A program made the translations under genes and the position numbers. This document shows, piece by piece, positions 8,923-18,739 of a stretch of DNA of 64,000 nt (positions are counted from its first letter, which is position 1; every line of letters starts with the position of its first letter). The stretch is taken from contig NZ_CP028897.1 of the NCBI RefSeq assembly GCF_003072645.1, forward strand, positions 1,377,658 to 1,441,657, in the 5' to 3' direction. The notes beneath the pieces were generated by a model. The model worked only from the letters and a program-made list of their open reading frames with translations, searched no databases and had not been told where the DNA came from. Origin of the DNA: Dongshaea marina. GTDB taxonomy: Bacteria; Pseudomonadota; Gammaproteobacteria; Enterobacterales; Aeromonadaceae.

Positions 8923-11900
8923 TTCGGTGGCTATGCAAAGGGGTTGCCGTTTTACTCGGACTCATGGTTATTGGTGTTTTTTTGATGCTGGTGACGGCTA
9001 CCGGGAGCCAGCTGATTTGGAAAACGGCCCGATGGGCGCTCCCTGAACTTAAGGGGGAGTTGGTTCAGGGGAGTGTAATATCAGGTTGGCAGCTCAGGGA
9101 TCTGAGCTTTGATTCACCGAAGGTGCAACTCAACCTGGGAAAGGTTCAGCTCGAATGGCAGCTATCCCGGTTATTTGAAGGCAAGCTGACGATTCACAAG
9201 CTGGCCCTGCAGGGGCTCAATCTTGAGTTGAAAACGGCCCAAAAGCAGGATAAACCTGTTCAGCAGAGCGAGTCTTCCGGCTCTTTCAGTATGCCTATTG
9301 AGGTTGAGTTACAAAGGTTTAGCCTCAAGAATGCGGCTCTTAAGCTGCCGGGTCAGCAGGTTAATTTGGATCATCTGTCAATTCAGGCCAGGCTGGACCG
9401 GCAGGGCCTCAGGATCATCTCCCTCATGGGGCAGGATCTGAAAATTCATCTGGCTGCTGCCACAGGGGGAGATAGTGTTGAAACTTACCCAAGGCCAGAG
9501 GGTGGTTTGAGCCGGCTACAGCTGCCCTGGTTGCAGGCGCCGCTTCCCATTGAGCTTGAACGATTGCAGCTGGATCGGGTGTCTTTGTGGCAGGGGGCGC
9601 AGCAGCAGTTTTGGCAACAGGTAGGGCTGGTGGCCAGCTGGCGGGGAAGTGAGATCTCGGTTCCTCAGTTATGGGTGTGGCACGGGGCCCAAAAATTACG
9701 CCTCGAAGGGCGGGCTTTGCTGTTGCCTCCCTATATGGTTAATCTGAAGCTCACGGCCCGGAATATGCTGCCTGACCTTCAGGGGTGACGGGGAGAGTTC
9801 GTCTGGCGGGAACACTTTCCGATCTCAGGCTGGATCTTGGGTTATCCGGAGCTTTGAAGGCGGCTTTGCGGGGACATGCTGACCTGGAGAGTGCCGACAA
9901 ATCCTTTGATATGAAGGCGACATGGCAGCCCTTCTCCTGGCCCCTTTCAGGACAGGAGCAGTTATCGATGCAAGGGGGGGAACTCAGTGCGGGGGGCAGC
10001 CTTGAGCGGTTCCAGCTTCAGGGCCACAGTGAGTTGTCGACCCCGGTGGTGCAGGGGCTAAAATTTGCACTTAAGGCGGATGGCTCCCCCCGCAAACTGA
10101 CTTTGTCATCTCTTAAGCTCACTCTTGGGAAGGGGGAGCTTGTGACCCGGGGAGATCTACAGCTAGCTCCCCACTTAAGCTGGAGTGGAGAAACCGAACT
10201 CAAACAACTGGATCCGGCTCATTTTGACCCTCAGCTTCCCGGCGCCATCTCGGGGACAGTTAAGAGTCGGTTTGACCTTATCCAGGGCCACTGGCAGCTG
10301 GCCATTGCGGATTTAGCGCTCAACGGGGAGCTTCGTGGCTACCCGCTGCGCAGCAGTGGAGGAGCGAGCCTCAATGAGCGTTTTCAGTGGCAGGCAGATG
10401 CTCTGAACCTTGAGACGGGTGATAACCGGGTGCGCCTCGATGGCTCGCCCTTTAAGGGCAGGGGCTGAACATCCAGATCTATGCTCCGAATCTGGATGAG
10501 CTCTATCCCTCTGCAGGGGGAGGACTGCTTGGCGAGCTTAAACTTCGTCAGGGGCAAGAGAGCTTGCTGGAGTACCGGCTCAGGGGCAGTAAGCTAAAAT
10601 TTCAGAGCTGGCAGCTATCATCCCTGAAAATAGCTGGTTCTCAGAAGTTATCGGGAGATTACCAGGGGCACTCAAGTGTTGAGTTGGAGCAGCTCAGGCA
10701 GGCAGATACCCTGCTTGAAACTCTTCAGCTCAGGGGCGATGGAAATCTCAGACATCAGCAGCTAAGCCTGGATATTCAGGGTAAACCCATAAGTGGTCAC
10801 CTGAGCCTGAAGGGGGATTACAGTAAACCACTTTGGCACGGAGAGCTTGCCAAAGGTTGGCTGAATACTCAGGTCGGTCGCTGGCAATTGGAAAAACCTC
10901 TGACCATCACGTTGGATCTTCTATCCAGGCAGTTAAAACTGTCTGCTCAGTGCTGGAGATCCAATCCATCCTCCTTGTGTTTGGAGCCTGTGGTTGCCTC
11001 TCCTAAACAGGGGCAGCTCCAATTTAAACTCAGTAACTTTTCACTTAAGCGCCTTGGATTTGCTCTTCCGGAAAAGGTGAGTATTGAGAGTGTGTTAGGA
11101 GCCTCGGGGCGTTTTCAATGGCAACAAGGCCTGTCACCCTCAGGAGGGCTCAAGCTGGCGCTCTCCTCAGGAAAATTGCAGGCTCAGAACTTTGAAGCTG
11201 CGTTTAAGGGACTGAACCTGGATGTAGCTCTTGCTCAGGATCGTTTGAACTCAAGGCTCGATTTTGAGTCGGACCAGCTGGGTAAGGCTAGAGTGGATCT
11301 GCTGATAAGTCAGCTCCAGAGTGAACGCAATCTTCAGGGCGAGTTCAAACTCTCCGGGGTGGAGCTGGAAGCTCTCAAACCATTTATCCCTGGACTCAGT
11401 GAGCTTTCAGGAGCAGTCGATGCTCAAACTCGTATCGGCGGGACACTTAAGCAGCCCCTGGTTTACGGGGCGATTCACCTCAAGCAGGGAGAACTGATCC
11501 AGGCGCAACATATGGTGAGCTTAAGTGACTGGCAGGCCACCCTTAAACTTGACGGGAGCAGTGCTTCCCTTGAGAGCCGAATGAAAGCGGGTCAGGGTTC
11601 ACTTGCACTCAGTGGTGATGCAAGTTTTGAGGAGCAGCAGCTTTCGGGAGAGCTTCGAATCAAGGGAGACAATGCGCAGGTACAGTACCCGGGAATGGCA
11701 TCGGCGAAAATCTCTCCAGATCTAAGGCTCGAACTGGGTAAAGAGATCAAGCTCACCGGGCAGCTGACGATCCCATGGGCCCGGATTGCGATCAAGACGT
11801 TACCTAAGAGTGCGGTGCCTGTTTCTAACGATTTGATGATCGTAAAAAATGGCAGACTGGTTAAAGAAGATCAGCCAGAAGTGCCGCTATCGATGCGGTT

Positions 11901-12600
11901 GAAAATAGTGCTGGGAGATGATGTTCGTCTTGAGGCGATGGGGCTTAAGAGTAATCTCGGGGGAGCGCTGACCCTGAGACAGCAGCCGAACAAGCCGATG
12001 ACAGGTAGTGGTGAAATTGAGATCATTGATGGAACCTATAAAGCCTACGGCCAGGATCTGCAGATCGATGATGGTAAGCTATTTTTTGCGGGGCCCCTGG
12101 ATGATCCCAATGTGCAGATCAAGGCCCAGCGTCCTGCAAGCTCGATTGAGGGGGATGTTCAGGTATGGATCGAGCTTTCGGGATCTGCCAATGATCTTCA
12201 GGCAAAACTGATGTCTGATCCTGATATGAGCGATGCTGAAAAGCTCTCTTATCTTTTGAGGGGCCGGGGTTTTGATCAGGAAGACAGCGGGCAGCAAAAT
12301 GCGATGCTGGGTGCCCTTTTGGTAAACCAGGGGATCGATCGGGCCGGGGGCCTGGTTGAGGGGATCGTCGGTAAATTCGGGGTCTCGGATGTAGGGGTGG
12401 ATACCATGGGGACCGGGGACAACACCCAGGTTGCGATCAGTGGCTATCTCTCTCCGAAACTTCGTTTGAGCTATGGTATGGGTGTTTTCTCGACCTTCAG
12501 TGAGCTGCAGCTTCGCTATGAGCTTTTGCCTAAGCTGTATCTGCAGGCGGCCAGTGGTGTGGCCCAGGCCCTTGATCTCCTGTATCAGTTTGACTTTTAG
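8919..12600 (+). pseudogene. tamB: Translocation and assembly module inner-membrane protein TamB, two frameshifts
   Basis: The gene covers about 1,227 codons when two single-base gaps are corrected (E. coli TamB is 1,259). It starts with an N-terminal anchor helix (VAVLLGLMVIGVFLMLVTAT), followed by a very long repetitive beta-rich AsmA-like region that spans the periplasm. The conserved DUF490 C-terminus is present (QIDDGKLFFAGPLDDPNVQI, LSYGMGVFSTFSELQLRYEL, YQFDF). The frame shifts by -1 at the GGGGTGACGGGG stretch (9782-9793) and again at GGGCAGGGG (10456-10464). Both are G runs where one added G rejoins the protein. Either the assembly dropped bases or the gene is broken; uninterrupted homology on both sides favours the former. 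Confidence 0.9.
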
Positions 12601-12614
12601 GCTGAGCCTAATCA

Positions 12615-13590
12615 ACCTCAGATCTGCATAAGCGCTTCCTTTTCAAGCCGAGACATTCGGATGCTCGGCTTCTTTTCCTGGAAGATATATGCAATGAGGC
12701 CAGCAAGGAGATTCACCATAAAGCTGATGCAGCTACGATGCCGTGAGTGTTCTATCTGAGAGATGTTCTTCAGCTGATCAAAGACGGTTTCAATGATGAA
12801 GCGTTTGCGGAGCATCAGCTTATCCCATAGCCGCATCAACTTTGGTTTCATATTCTTCCTGATGCTGGTAATTAATGTGACCCCTTGGTCTGCCAGCTCT
12901 TCTGCAAGTGGTCCTGAAATATAGCCTTTATCTCCATAGAGTGAACCCCAGAGCTGCTCGCACATTTCAGGAAGAGGAGTTCTGTCATCAACATTGGCTG
13001 GGGTTAATTTGACCGAGATAACACCACCTTGATCATTGATGATAAGGTGCAATTTAAATCCATAAAACCACCCCATGGTTCCTTTGCCACGCTTGGCAGC
13101 ACCTTGAAATACTTGATGTCGAGGGATGCGAAGGTTATGGCAAACCTGAAGTTTTGTTGAGTCGACGAATGCAATCCCAGTAGGTTTTGCTTGTCTGTGG
13201 GTGAGATAGGAGCACAAAGGGACAAGGGTCGTTTGCATCAATTTCAACATCCGGGTGTAACTCACCAGGCCGGGGAACTCGCTTTTCCAGTACTTACATA
13301 CGAACTGAAGATAATAGGATTTAAAGTCTCGGAATCCCAAGCGATGGAATGCGATGACGATGGTCATCACTTCACTGACAGCCAGGCGAGAGGGTCTGTT
13401 CCGCTGCTTCACACCTAAGGAGATCTGCTGTTTTTGCCAAGCGGGTAGAAAGACCTGACAGAAATCATCGACATCAACGAAAATAGCTTCTAAATTGATC
13501 ATGCCCAAGCTCCTTGGCGATTGATGGTTCTGGACAAACGATCAGATCGCAGCTTGGGCTTTTAGTTCCCCTCTTATGCGCAGCTCAGGT
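12615..13590 (-). mobile_element. IS982-family insertion sequence with 6-bp target duplication
   Basis: The 976-bp element starts ACCTCAG and ends CTCAGGT. Imperfect inverted repeats extend about 18-20 bp and include GCATAAG at both ends. TAATCA at 12609-12614 and 13591-13596 is a 6-bp target duplication. It sits between the stop of tamB and the stop codon of the convergent GGDEF-EAL gene; the last base of the element supplies the first base of the TAA complement there. Both ends and the transposase look intact. Confidence 0.85.
12618..13502 (-). CDS. IS982-family DDE transposase
   Basis: 294 aa, complete, and nearly fills the element. Catalytic acidic residues are visible in FVDSTKLQVC (first Asp), LYGDKGYISGPLAEE (second Asp) and FIIETVFDQLKNISQIEHSR (Glu), the arrangement of IS982 transposases. 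The N-terminal part (LAVSEVMTIVIAFHRLGFRDFKSYY) matches the family's DNA-binding region. The ATG at 13502 is preceded by AAGGAG seven bases upstream, so it is preferred over the TTG two codons earlier. The stop lies three bases inside the element end. Confidence 0.9.
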   Translation of the reverse strand: MINLEAIFVDVDDFCQVFLPAWQKQQISLGVKQRNRPSRLAVSEVMTIVIAFHRLGFRDFKSYYLQFVCKYWKSEFPGLVSYTRMLKLMQTTLVPLCSYLTHRQAKPTGIAFVDSTKLQVCHNLRIPRHQVFQGAAKRGKGTMGWFYGFKLHLIINDQGGVISVKLTPANVDDRTPLPEMCEQLWGSLYGDKGYISGPLAEELADQGVTLITSIRKNMKPKLMRLWDKLMLRKRFIIETVFDQLKNISQIEHSRHRSCISFMVNLLAGLIAYIFQEKKPSIRMSRLEKEALMQI

Positions 13591-16500
13591 TAATCAGGCT
13601 GGTAACTCTGGAGAAACTCCTCCAGCTCTCTGGAGGGAAGGGGGTAGCTTCCCAGATACCCCTGGAAATTATGGCAGCCTAGTTTCTTCAGGGTGGCTAG
13701 CTGCTCCGGGGTTTCGACGCCTTCTGCGGTGATCTCAAAACCAAATGCCTCCCCAAGTGAGAGGATGGCACTCACCATCACCTCATCCTGGGGATTTTCT
13801 AACAGGGTTTTAATAAAGGCCTGATCCAGTTTGACCTCATCGGCCGGGAGCTCTTTGAGATAGACAAGTGAGGAGTGACCCGTGCCAAAATCATCGATAG
13901 ATAGCATGAAACCCAGCTCCTTAAGCTGAGAAAGCTTATGCTGTGCCTCCAGGTGATCTTCGAGGATCACATTTTCGGTGATCTCCAGCTTGACTGTTTT
14001 CGGATCGATTTCGGCATCGGCAAAAACATCCTGAAGCTCTTTGATAAAGCCCGGCATATGAAAGTGACGAGTGCTGATATTGATCGCCATGCTGGGGATG
14101 TGAAGGCCAAGGTGTTGCCAATAGGCGAGCTGTGCTGCAGATTTTTTGAGGACCCACTGGCTGATGTCACAGATCTGATTGGTCTCTTCGGCGATGGGGA
14201 TGAAGTATCCGGGAGAGATGGCCTCATTGTCTTTCGAAAACCAACGCAGTAATACTTCAATCCCGACCAGTTGCCGCTCACCCACGGTGAATTGAGGCTG
14301 GAAATAGAGTTCCAGCTCCTCCTGGAGCAGGGCCTGGCGCAGCTGACTACGAAGCGTCATCCGCTGGTGGGTATCCTGGCTAATGTTGGGCTCAAAATAG
14401 CTGAACTTCCCCCGGTGGACGCCCTGTTTGGCGTGGTGAAGAGCGGCGTCGGCGAACTGCATTAACTCCTGAGGGTTTTGGGTTTGCTCGGGATACAGAG
14501 CAATTCCTATGGTGGCGCTGACATGGATCTGTGATTCAAACAGCTGAAAGGGTTTTTCGAGCAAAGAGAGTAACTCGGTTGCATGATGTTTGGTTTTTAG
14601 TCGGGTTGCAAGCTTCTGCTGGCTTGGCTCTTCGATAACCAGAGCGAAGAGATCGCTTGAGATTCGGGCCGAGAGTATCTGCTCATTGCTGTGCTCGCGG
14701 ATCCGACTTGCCAGCTGTTGCAGCAATTGATCACCTGCACTATGCCCCAGAGAGTTGTTGATGCTCTGAAAGTGGTCGATATCCAGTAGCAGTAATCCTC
14801 CATGGGCGGAGCTCTTCTCCAGCTTTTGATGCAGTGTTGCCAATAGGGCATTGCGGTTATAAAAACCTGTGAGCGGATCAAGTGTACTCAGTTGCTCTAT
14901 CTGTTTTTGGTGTTTGGTTTGTTCGCTGATATCTGCCATGTTGCAGATATAGGACTGGAGTTGCAGCTCATTATCATAGATGGGGGTCACAGTCATGAAC
15001 TGAGGATAAAGATAGCCATCCTGGTAGGTACATTGAACTTCTCCCTGCCAGTAGCCATGAATTTCAATCGACTCTTTAACGCTTTCGTAGAAGATATCGC
15101 CATAGAAGCCGGGACGGATCTCCCGAAAATGTTTATCCAGCAAGGCCCTGGGAGGATAACCGCTGATCCGGCTCCAGGCTTTGTTGGAGAGCTGAATGAT
15201 AAACTCTTTATCCAGGATGATCATCGCATTGAGGCTCTCGAAGGCCGCAGCTCCAATCTGCAGGGCCCTGTGTTGCTGGAAGTAGTAGAGTTCACTACTG
15301 GCGTGCTCCGAGGCCAGCTCCAGAAGATTGCGCAGCGCAATAGGATCGGCAATGGGCTCATCAAACAGCAGTGAGATAAGACCTATAACCTGGTTGTGCG
15401 GGGTATACAGAGAGATCCCGGCATAGGCAGTAAAGGCTTTGCTCCCCTCCAATAGTTGTCCGGGAAACTCCAGCTCACCACCATCTTCGATGAGTAGCCA
15501 ATGCTGTTGCTGCTGCAGTGTGAGCAGATGATCAGTTCCTGTGATGCAAAATGCCGGCTGCAGCTCCTGGTGGCCTGCATGGGCCAGGGACTGAAGCTGT
15601 GGGGGCTCTGAGAGCTCCAGGTACTCACTGACGACGACCCGGCAGGCCCCGGTCAGGCCATTGAGTAAGATCGCCAGGTTTTCAAAATAGAGTTGACCCC
15701 GTTTATCTGCCAGCAGGGTCAGCAGCTCTGGTGTCGACTCCCTGGACGGAGGTGTATCCAGGGAGTCGAGAGTCATCAAGCGGTGGGTGATGGGAGCTAG
15801 ACGATTTGAGATCTCCTTTGCCAGGGTGCGTTCACTCGAATCAAAATTTTTTTTATGCAGGTAATCCAGTGTAAGAAAAAGTTGTGGGAGCTGGGTGTCA
15901 GAATCACCGATTTCAATATCCATTCGGCTGGCAAGGGGTGGATTATCCAGATAGTCAAACCCCTTGAGCAGGGGTTGGCTTGCGGGTTCACTAAAGGTCA
16001 TCAGACTCCTTTGATGAAGTCCTTTGAGGTAACGGGGCTTACTCTCCATGGAGCCCAGAGAAGGCAGTTGCCCCAGCTGATAGATGGGGTGAAATAGTTC
16101 ATGCTGCTCTTGATGTTGCCAGAGCACCAGGCGATCGGGTCCCAGAAAGTAGTTCAGATATTGGATCAGGTATTGGGCCATGATGAGTTGTTGGGCGGCC
16201 GGGGCCTGGGCTGGGATCTCGGGAAGCAGACAGGCCAGGCCATTTTGCTGCTGTTGTGCTTTTTCGAGGCTTTGAGATTGAATCTGGACCAACCAGCGGT
16301 GATTGGACAGAGGATGCCACATCAGGCTAAACAGCAGATCGCTTCGCTCCATCAGCCAACATCCGGGCCGCATGGTCCGGTTTAATTGCTGCCAGTGACT
16401 CACCTCATCTGGGGTTAAGCTGTTTAACCAGCTTGCCAGATCCGATTGAAAGCCCAAATCTTCAGTCACACATAAGGGGCTGGATCCGAGATCGTTCATC

Positions 16501-16613
16501 TGTTGCAGTTCGGTATCGATGAGCCAGAAACTTTGGGAGTCTTGTGAGGCAGAAGAGATTGCAGGCAGTGTATCCATACGAGAGCCATTTTTGATTTTCT
16601 TCACATACAGCAT
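13590..16613 (-). CDS. PAS-GGDEF-EAL cyclic-di-GMP signalling protein
   Basis: About 1,007 aa. The N-terminal half has no obvious membrane helix and includes GAF-like sequence. A PAS domain follows near residues 450-565 (FESLNAMIILDKEFIIQLSN, SGYPPRALLDKHFREI), then GGDEF (LDPLTGFYNRNALLATLHQK onward) and EAL. The GGDEF signature is degenerate (RISSDLFAL), so cyclase activity is doubtful. The EAL domain keeps EVLLRW, ITENVILE, DDFGTGHSSL, KLDQAFIK and EITAEGVETPEQ, so phosphodiesterase activity is likely. The first ATG (16613) has a poor ribosome binding site; ATG at 16577 is an alternative. A hairpin array fills the space upstream. The stop codon lies at the IS982 insertion site. Confidence 0.88.
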   Translation of the reverse strand: MLYVKKIKNGSRMDTLPAISSASQDSQSFWLIDTELQQMNDLGSSPLCVTEDLGFQSDLASWLNSLTPDEVSHWQQLNRTMRPGCWLMERSDLLFSLMWHPLSNHRWLVQIQSQSLEKAQQQQNGLACLLPEIPAQAPAAQQLIMAQYLIQYLNYFLGPDRLVLWQHQEQHELFHPIYQLGQLPSLGSMESKPRYLKGLHQRSLMTFSEPASQPLLKGFDYLDNPPLASRMDIEIGDSDTQLPQLFLTLDYLHKKNFDSSERTLAKEISNRLAPITHRLMTLDSLDTPPSRESTPELLTLLADKRGQLYFENLAILLNGLTGACRVVVSEYLELSEPPQLQSLAHAGHQELQPAFCITGTDHLLTLQQQQHWLLIEDGGELEFPGQLLEGSKAFTAYAGISLYTPHNQVIGLISLLFDEPIADPIALRNLLELASEHASSELYYFQQHRALQIGAAAFESLNAMIILDKEFIIQLSNKAWSRISGYPPRALLDKHFREIRPGFYGDIFYESVKESIEIHGYWQGEVQCTYQDGYLYPQFMTVTPIYDNELQLQSYICNMADISEQTKHQKQIEQLSTLDPLTGFYNRNALLATLHQKLEKSSAHGGLLLLDIDHFQSINNSLGHSAGDQLLQQLASRIREHSNEQILSARISSDLFALVIEEPSQQKLATRLKTKHHATELLSLLEKPFQLFESQIHVSATIGIALYPEQTQNPQELMQFADAALHHAKQGVHRGKFSYFEPNISQDTHQRMTLRSQLRQALLQEELELYFQPQFTVGERQLVGIEVLLRWFSKDNEAISPGYFIPIAEETNQICDISQWVLKKSAAQLAYWQHLGLHIPSMAINISTRHFHMPGFIKELQDVFADAEIDPKTVKLEITENVILEDHLEAQHKLSQLKELGFMLSIDDFGTGHSSLVYLKELPADEVKLDQAFIKTLLENPQDEVMVSAILSLGEAFGFEITAEGVETPEQLATLKKLGCHNFQGYLGSYPLPSRELEEFLQSYQPD

Positions 16614-16660
16614 AGCCCTTGTATTTATAAATCGGCGGCAAAAATCTGACTTGTGGAATT

Positions 16661-16756
16661 TGACCTGCAGTCAGCTTTTTGTGCCTGTGGCACAATTGTC
16701 CGGCCGCGGATGCTGCACATGGATGTGCGAATGTAGCGATAGCCATGGATGGTGTT
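16661..16756. repeat. Direct repeat copy 1 (about 96 bp) in hairpin array
   Basis: This stretch is about 85-90% identical by eye to 17290-17388. It contains GTGCCTGTGGCAC (16681-16693), then CGGCCGCGG, GCACATGGATGTGC (16715-16728) and AGCCATGGATGGTG. The two copies bracket the array that fills the space between the GGDEF-EAL gene and the gene at 17427-18410. Confidence 0.8.
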
Positions 16757-17289
16757 AGCTACCTTCGGGTTAGGCCGTTCTCAGGCATCCTGCCTTCCTC
16801 GGCATTGATACATCCTGTATGGCAGAGATGCTCACCCAGTCCCCCTAACAACCCCGAGGGAGCCCCTCGATTCGCGTTGATCCTCAGAGCCACTGGTTTT
16901 ATGAGATACGCAGAAACGAGCCATTCATGGCTCGACCCTGCTTTCAGGATATTCATATCCTTCAATCTCAAACACCAACGTGACCCTTCGGTGCGAATCA
17001 AAGGGGAGTTTAAACCCCGTGAGCAAGCTCCGAGGCGAACTATAAACCCACTATTGTTGTTTTCGAGACAGGGTGGAATTGCTCCCGGAGCAATGAAACG
17101 CGAGGAATGGATACCGAGCTGGTAGGATTATCAGGGATGATAATCGCCGAGCCACGCAGGTCGATGTCGGGAACATCGTTCCGAAGTGAGTTTTTGATTA
17201 CTTTTGGCGATACAAAGTAATGTGCTGCCGGCACCCCGGCATATGCAGCGTAGCTGCAAAAAGGCTATCCGTAGGATAAAAATGCAGTT

Positions 17290-17388
17290 TGACCTGCGGT
17301 CAGCAGTTTTGTGCCTGTGGCACAACTGTCCGGCCGCGGATGCTACACAAGGATGTGCGAATGTAGCGGTAGCCATGGATGGCGCTAG
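17290..17388. repeat. Direct repeat copy 2 in hairpin array
   Basis: The partner of 16661-16756. It contains the hairpins TGACC/GGTCA (17290-17302) and GTGCC/GGCAC, then CGGCCGCGG and GCCATGGATGGC. Small differences from copy 1 fall both in stems and in spacers. Confidence 0.8.
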
Positions 17389-17394
17389 CGATCT

Positions 17395-17427
17395 ACGGGT
17401 AAGGGGGAGATAGCTCCCCTTACCCGT
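17395..17427 (-). terminator. Long hairpin abutting the stop codon
   Basis: ACGGGTAAGGGGGAG and CTCCCCTTACCCGT pair with one bulged G around a short loop. The hairpin touches the stop of the upstream minus-strand gene. No T-tract follows on the minus strand. It may be a terminator or simply the first hairpin of array A. Confidence 0.45.
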
Positions 17428-18410
17428 CAGCCTTGCTGACGCAGTGGCCCCAGTCGGGTGAAGAAGTGCTGGCAGCGTTTGCGGTTGTTAAAATGGGTCT
17501 TTTTGATCGCATGAAAACGTAACCTTGGATCATCGGCCCGGGTCTGCTGCTGATGTTGCTCCAGGATGTGGATCATCGGGGCGGCGGCCAGTGGGGTACT
17601 GAGAATGGTGGTCAGGGTAAATTCACAGGTCTCTGGCCCAAAGAACAGCTCCAGCTGATCGACACTGCGATAAAAGGCGGTCAGTTGCTCCGGGTGGGCG
17701 TAGCCCCGACGCAGTGATTTTAGAAGCTCTGAGAGGGTTTGATGCAGCTGGCGGATCCCTTGTCGGTATCCATGGTGGCTACGCAGGGCCAGTAGGTCAT
17801 CAAAGTCGATCTGTGCCAGATCACGGGGTAGCTTAAGATGGATATCCATATGAAAGCTATCGAAACCGGTGCGGTTGTGATAGCTGGACTCCGAGAGGTG
17901 GAGCAGCCGGTCCAGGTAATCATGATCAGTAATTAGGCAGTGGCCCGACTCAAGAGACCATTCATGGGCAAGACGCATCGACAATAAGTTGGCCAGGCGT
18001 TTGGGAAGCAGGATCCCCTCGGGATGAATGGAAGCAAACCCTTTCTCAATGCAGAACTGTTGCAGAGGTTCCAGCCCGGGTTGCGAGGGCCACAGATAGT
18101 CATGATTGTCAGCTTGTTGCCAGCGAGCGATGAGTTCAGGGTTGCCAAATACCTTGTGACGACGAAACTGAGGGCTCAGCAGAGAGCTGAGCTGCTGGAT
18201 CAATGGCTGACTGTATCTATTGAACTGCTCGGGTTCGGGAAGCTCTCCCAGGAGATCGGTATTTTGGGTGAGAGACTCGACTCTCTGACTGAGGGACAGG
18301 GGCTCAGTGGTACGTGAGGTAAAACTCAGTTTGTCCAGGTAGAGGAGGGCAAACTTGAGCCAGAGATCGTCGCGAACTTCGAGACCCGGATAATAGATAA
18401 AATGATTCAT
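17427..18410 (-). CDS. Protein of unknown function (DUF6236-like)
   Basis: 327 aa from ATG 18410 (MNHFIYYPGLEVRDDLWLKF); an in-frame codon at 18521 would add 37 unconvincing residues. The start IYYPGLEVRDDLWLKFALLYLDKL resembles proteins labelled DUF6236, but I hold that lightly. The sequence is soluble, with no signal peptide or membrane helix and many Leu, Gln and His residues. A basic C-terminus (KKTHFNNRKRCQHFF) ends the protein. No catalytic motif is recognised. It stands alone between hairpin array A and the greA leader. No strong ribosome binding site is visible before either start. Confidence 0.7.
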   Translation of the reverse strand: MNHFIYYPGLEVRDDLWLKFALLYLDKLSFTSRTTEPLSLSQRVESLTQNTDLLGELPEPEQFNRYSQPLIQQLSSLLSPQFRRHKVFGNPELIARWQQADNHDYLWPSQPGLEPLQQFCIEKGFASIHPEGILLPKRLANLLSMRLAHEWSLESGHCLITDHDYLDRLLHLSESSYHNRTGFDSFHMDIHLKLPRDLAQIDFDDLLALRSHHGYRQGIRQLHQTLSELLKSLRRGYAHPEQLTAFYRSVDQLELFFGPETCEFTLTTILSTPLAAAPMIHILEQHQQQTRADDPRLRFHAIKKTHFNNRKRCQHFFTRLGPLRQQG

Positions 18411-18631
18411 AAGTCGAGCTAGTGTCTTAGAGCGGCTTTTTGAGCTAAAGGTGGGAATATACTGGCTATTTGGTGTGGGAGCAACTGAGCATATTTTGGG
18501 TGACGGCTCTCTTATGTTCAACTGGTCCTGGATGGTTACTCGTAACGCTGAGGTATTGCTGATTCAGGAGTATCTCAGCAGGCCCTTTGAGGTAGAAATA
18601 TGAACTGGCTGATGGATTAAAGGTGATCAAT

Positions 18632-18705
18632 TTGTCATTTCATATTAAAATTACCCTATCAAGTGACAACCCCCTTTTGAGTGATACAAAGGGGGTTGCG
18701 CTTTT
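18632..18705 (+). promoter_or_regulatory. greA leader with terminator-like hairpin (GraL-like)
   Basis: A TTGTCA box (18632-18637) could be the -35 element of the greA promoter; the -10 is unclear. A strong hairpin, CAACCCCCTTT (18667-18677) with AAAGGGGGTTG (18688-18698), is followed by CGCTTTTATT and ends about 35 bp before greA. E. coli greA has a comparable leader terminator that produces the small RNA GraL. This leader could likewise yield a short RNA or attenuate greA; that is inference. Confidence 0.55.
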
Positions 18706-18739
18706 ATTGTCAGCATTAAAAGTATGTGGATGTGTTGAA

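Larger units (their letters stand above)
16661..17427 (-). repeat. Hairpin array A (variable stems, conserved loops)
   Basis: No credible gene lies here. At least ten short inverted repeats are packed in: 16808-16820 (ATACA/TGTAT), 16917-16934 (CGAGCCA/TGGCTCG), 16946-16961 (AGGATAT/ATATCCT), 17078-17094 (ATTGCTC/GAGCAAT), 17126-17145 (GATTATCA/TGATAATC), 17162-17178 (CGATGT/ACATCG), 17197-17221 (ATTACTTT/AAAGTAAT), 17226-17241 (TGCCGG/CCGGCA) and 17244-17258 (TGCAGC/GCTGCA). Read on the minus strand, the order of loops and spacers parallels arrays at 39.1 kb and 32.6 kb. The minus strand is the sense strand of the genes on both sides. Confidence 0.75.

Noticed and set aside
16661-17427. Several open frames of 60-150 codons in hairpin array A
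   Set aside because: They run through tandem palindromes, lack ribosome binding sites and have no protein family; the palindromes create the open frames on both strands.
16661-17427. CRISPR-like array
   Set aside because: There is no constant repeat with regular spacers; the stems vary and the loops/linkers are the conserved part. No cas genes are present.
18623-18739. Extended N-terminus of GreA
   Set aside because: The extra 39 codons overlap the leader hairpin and GreA family members start at MNRIPMTV.
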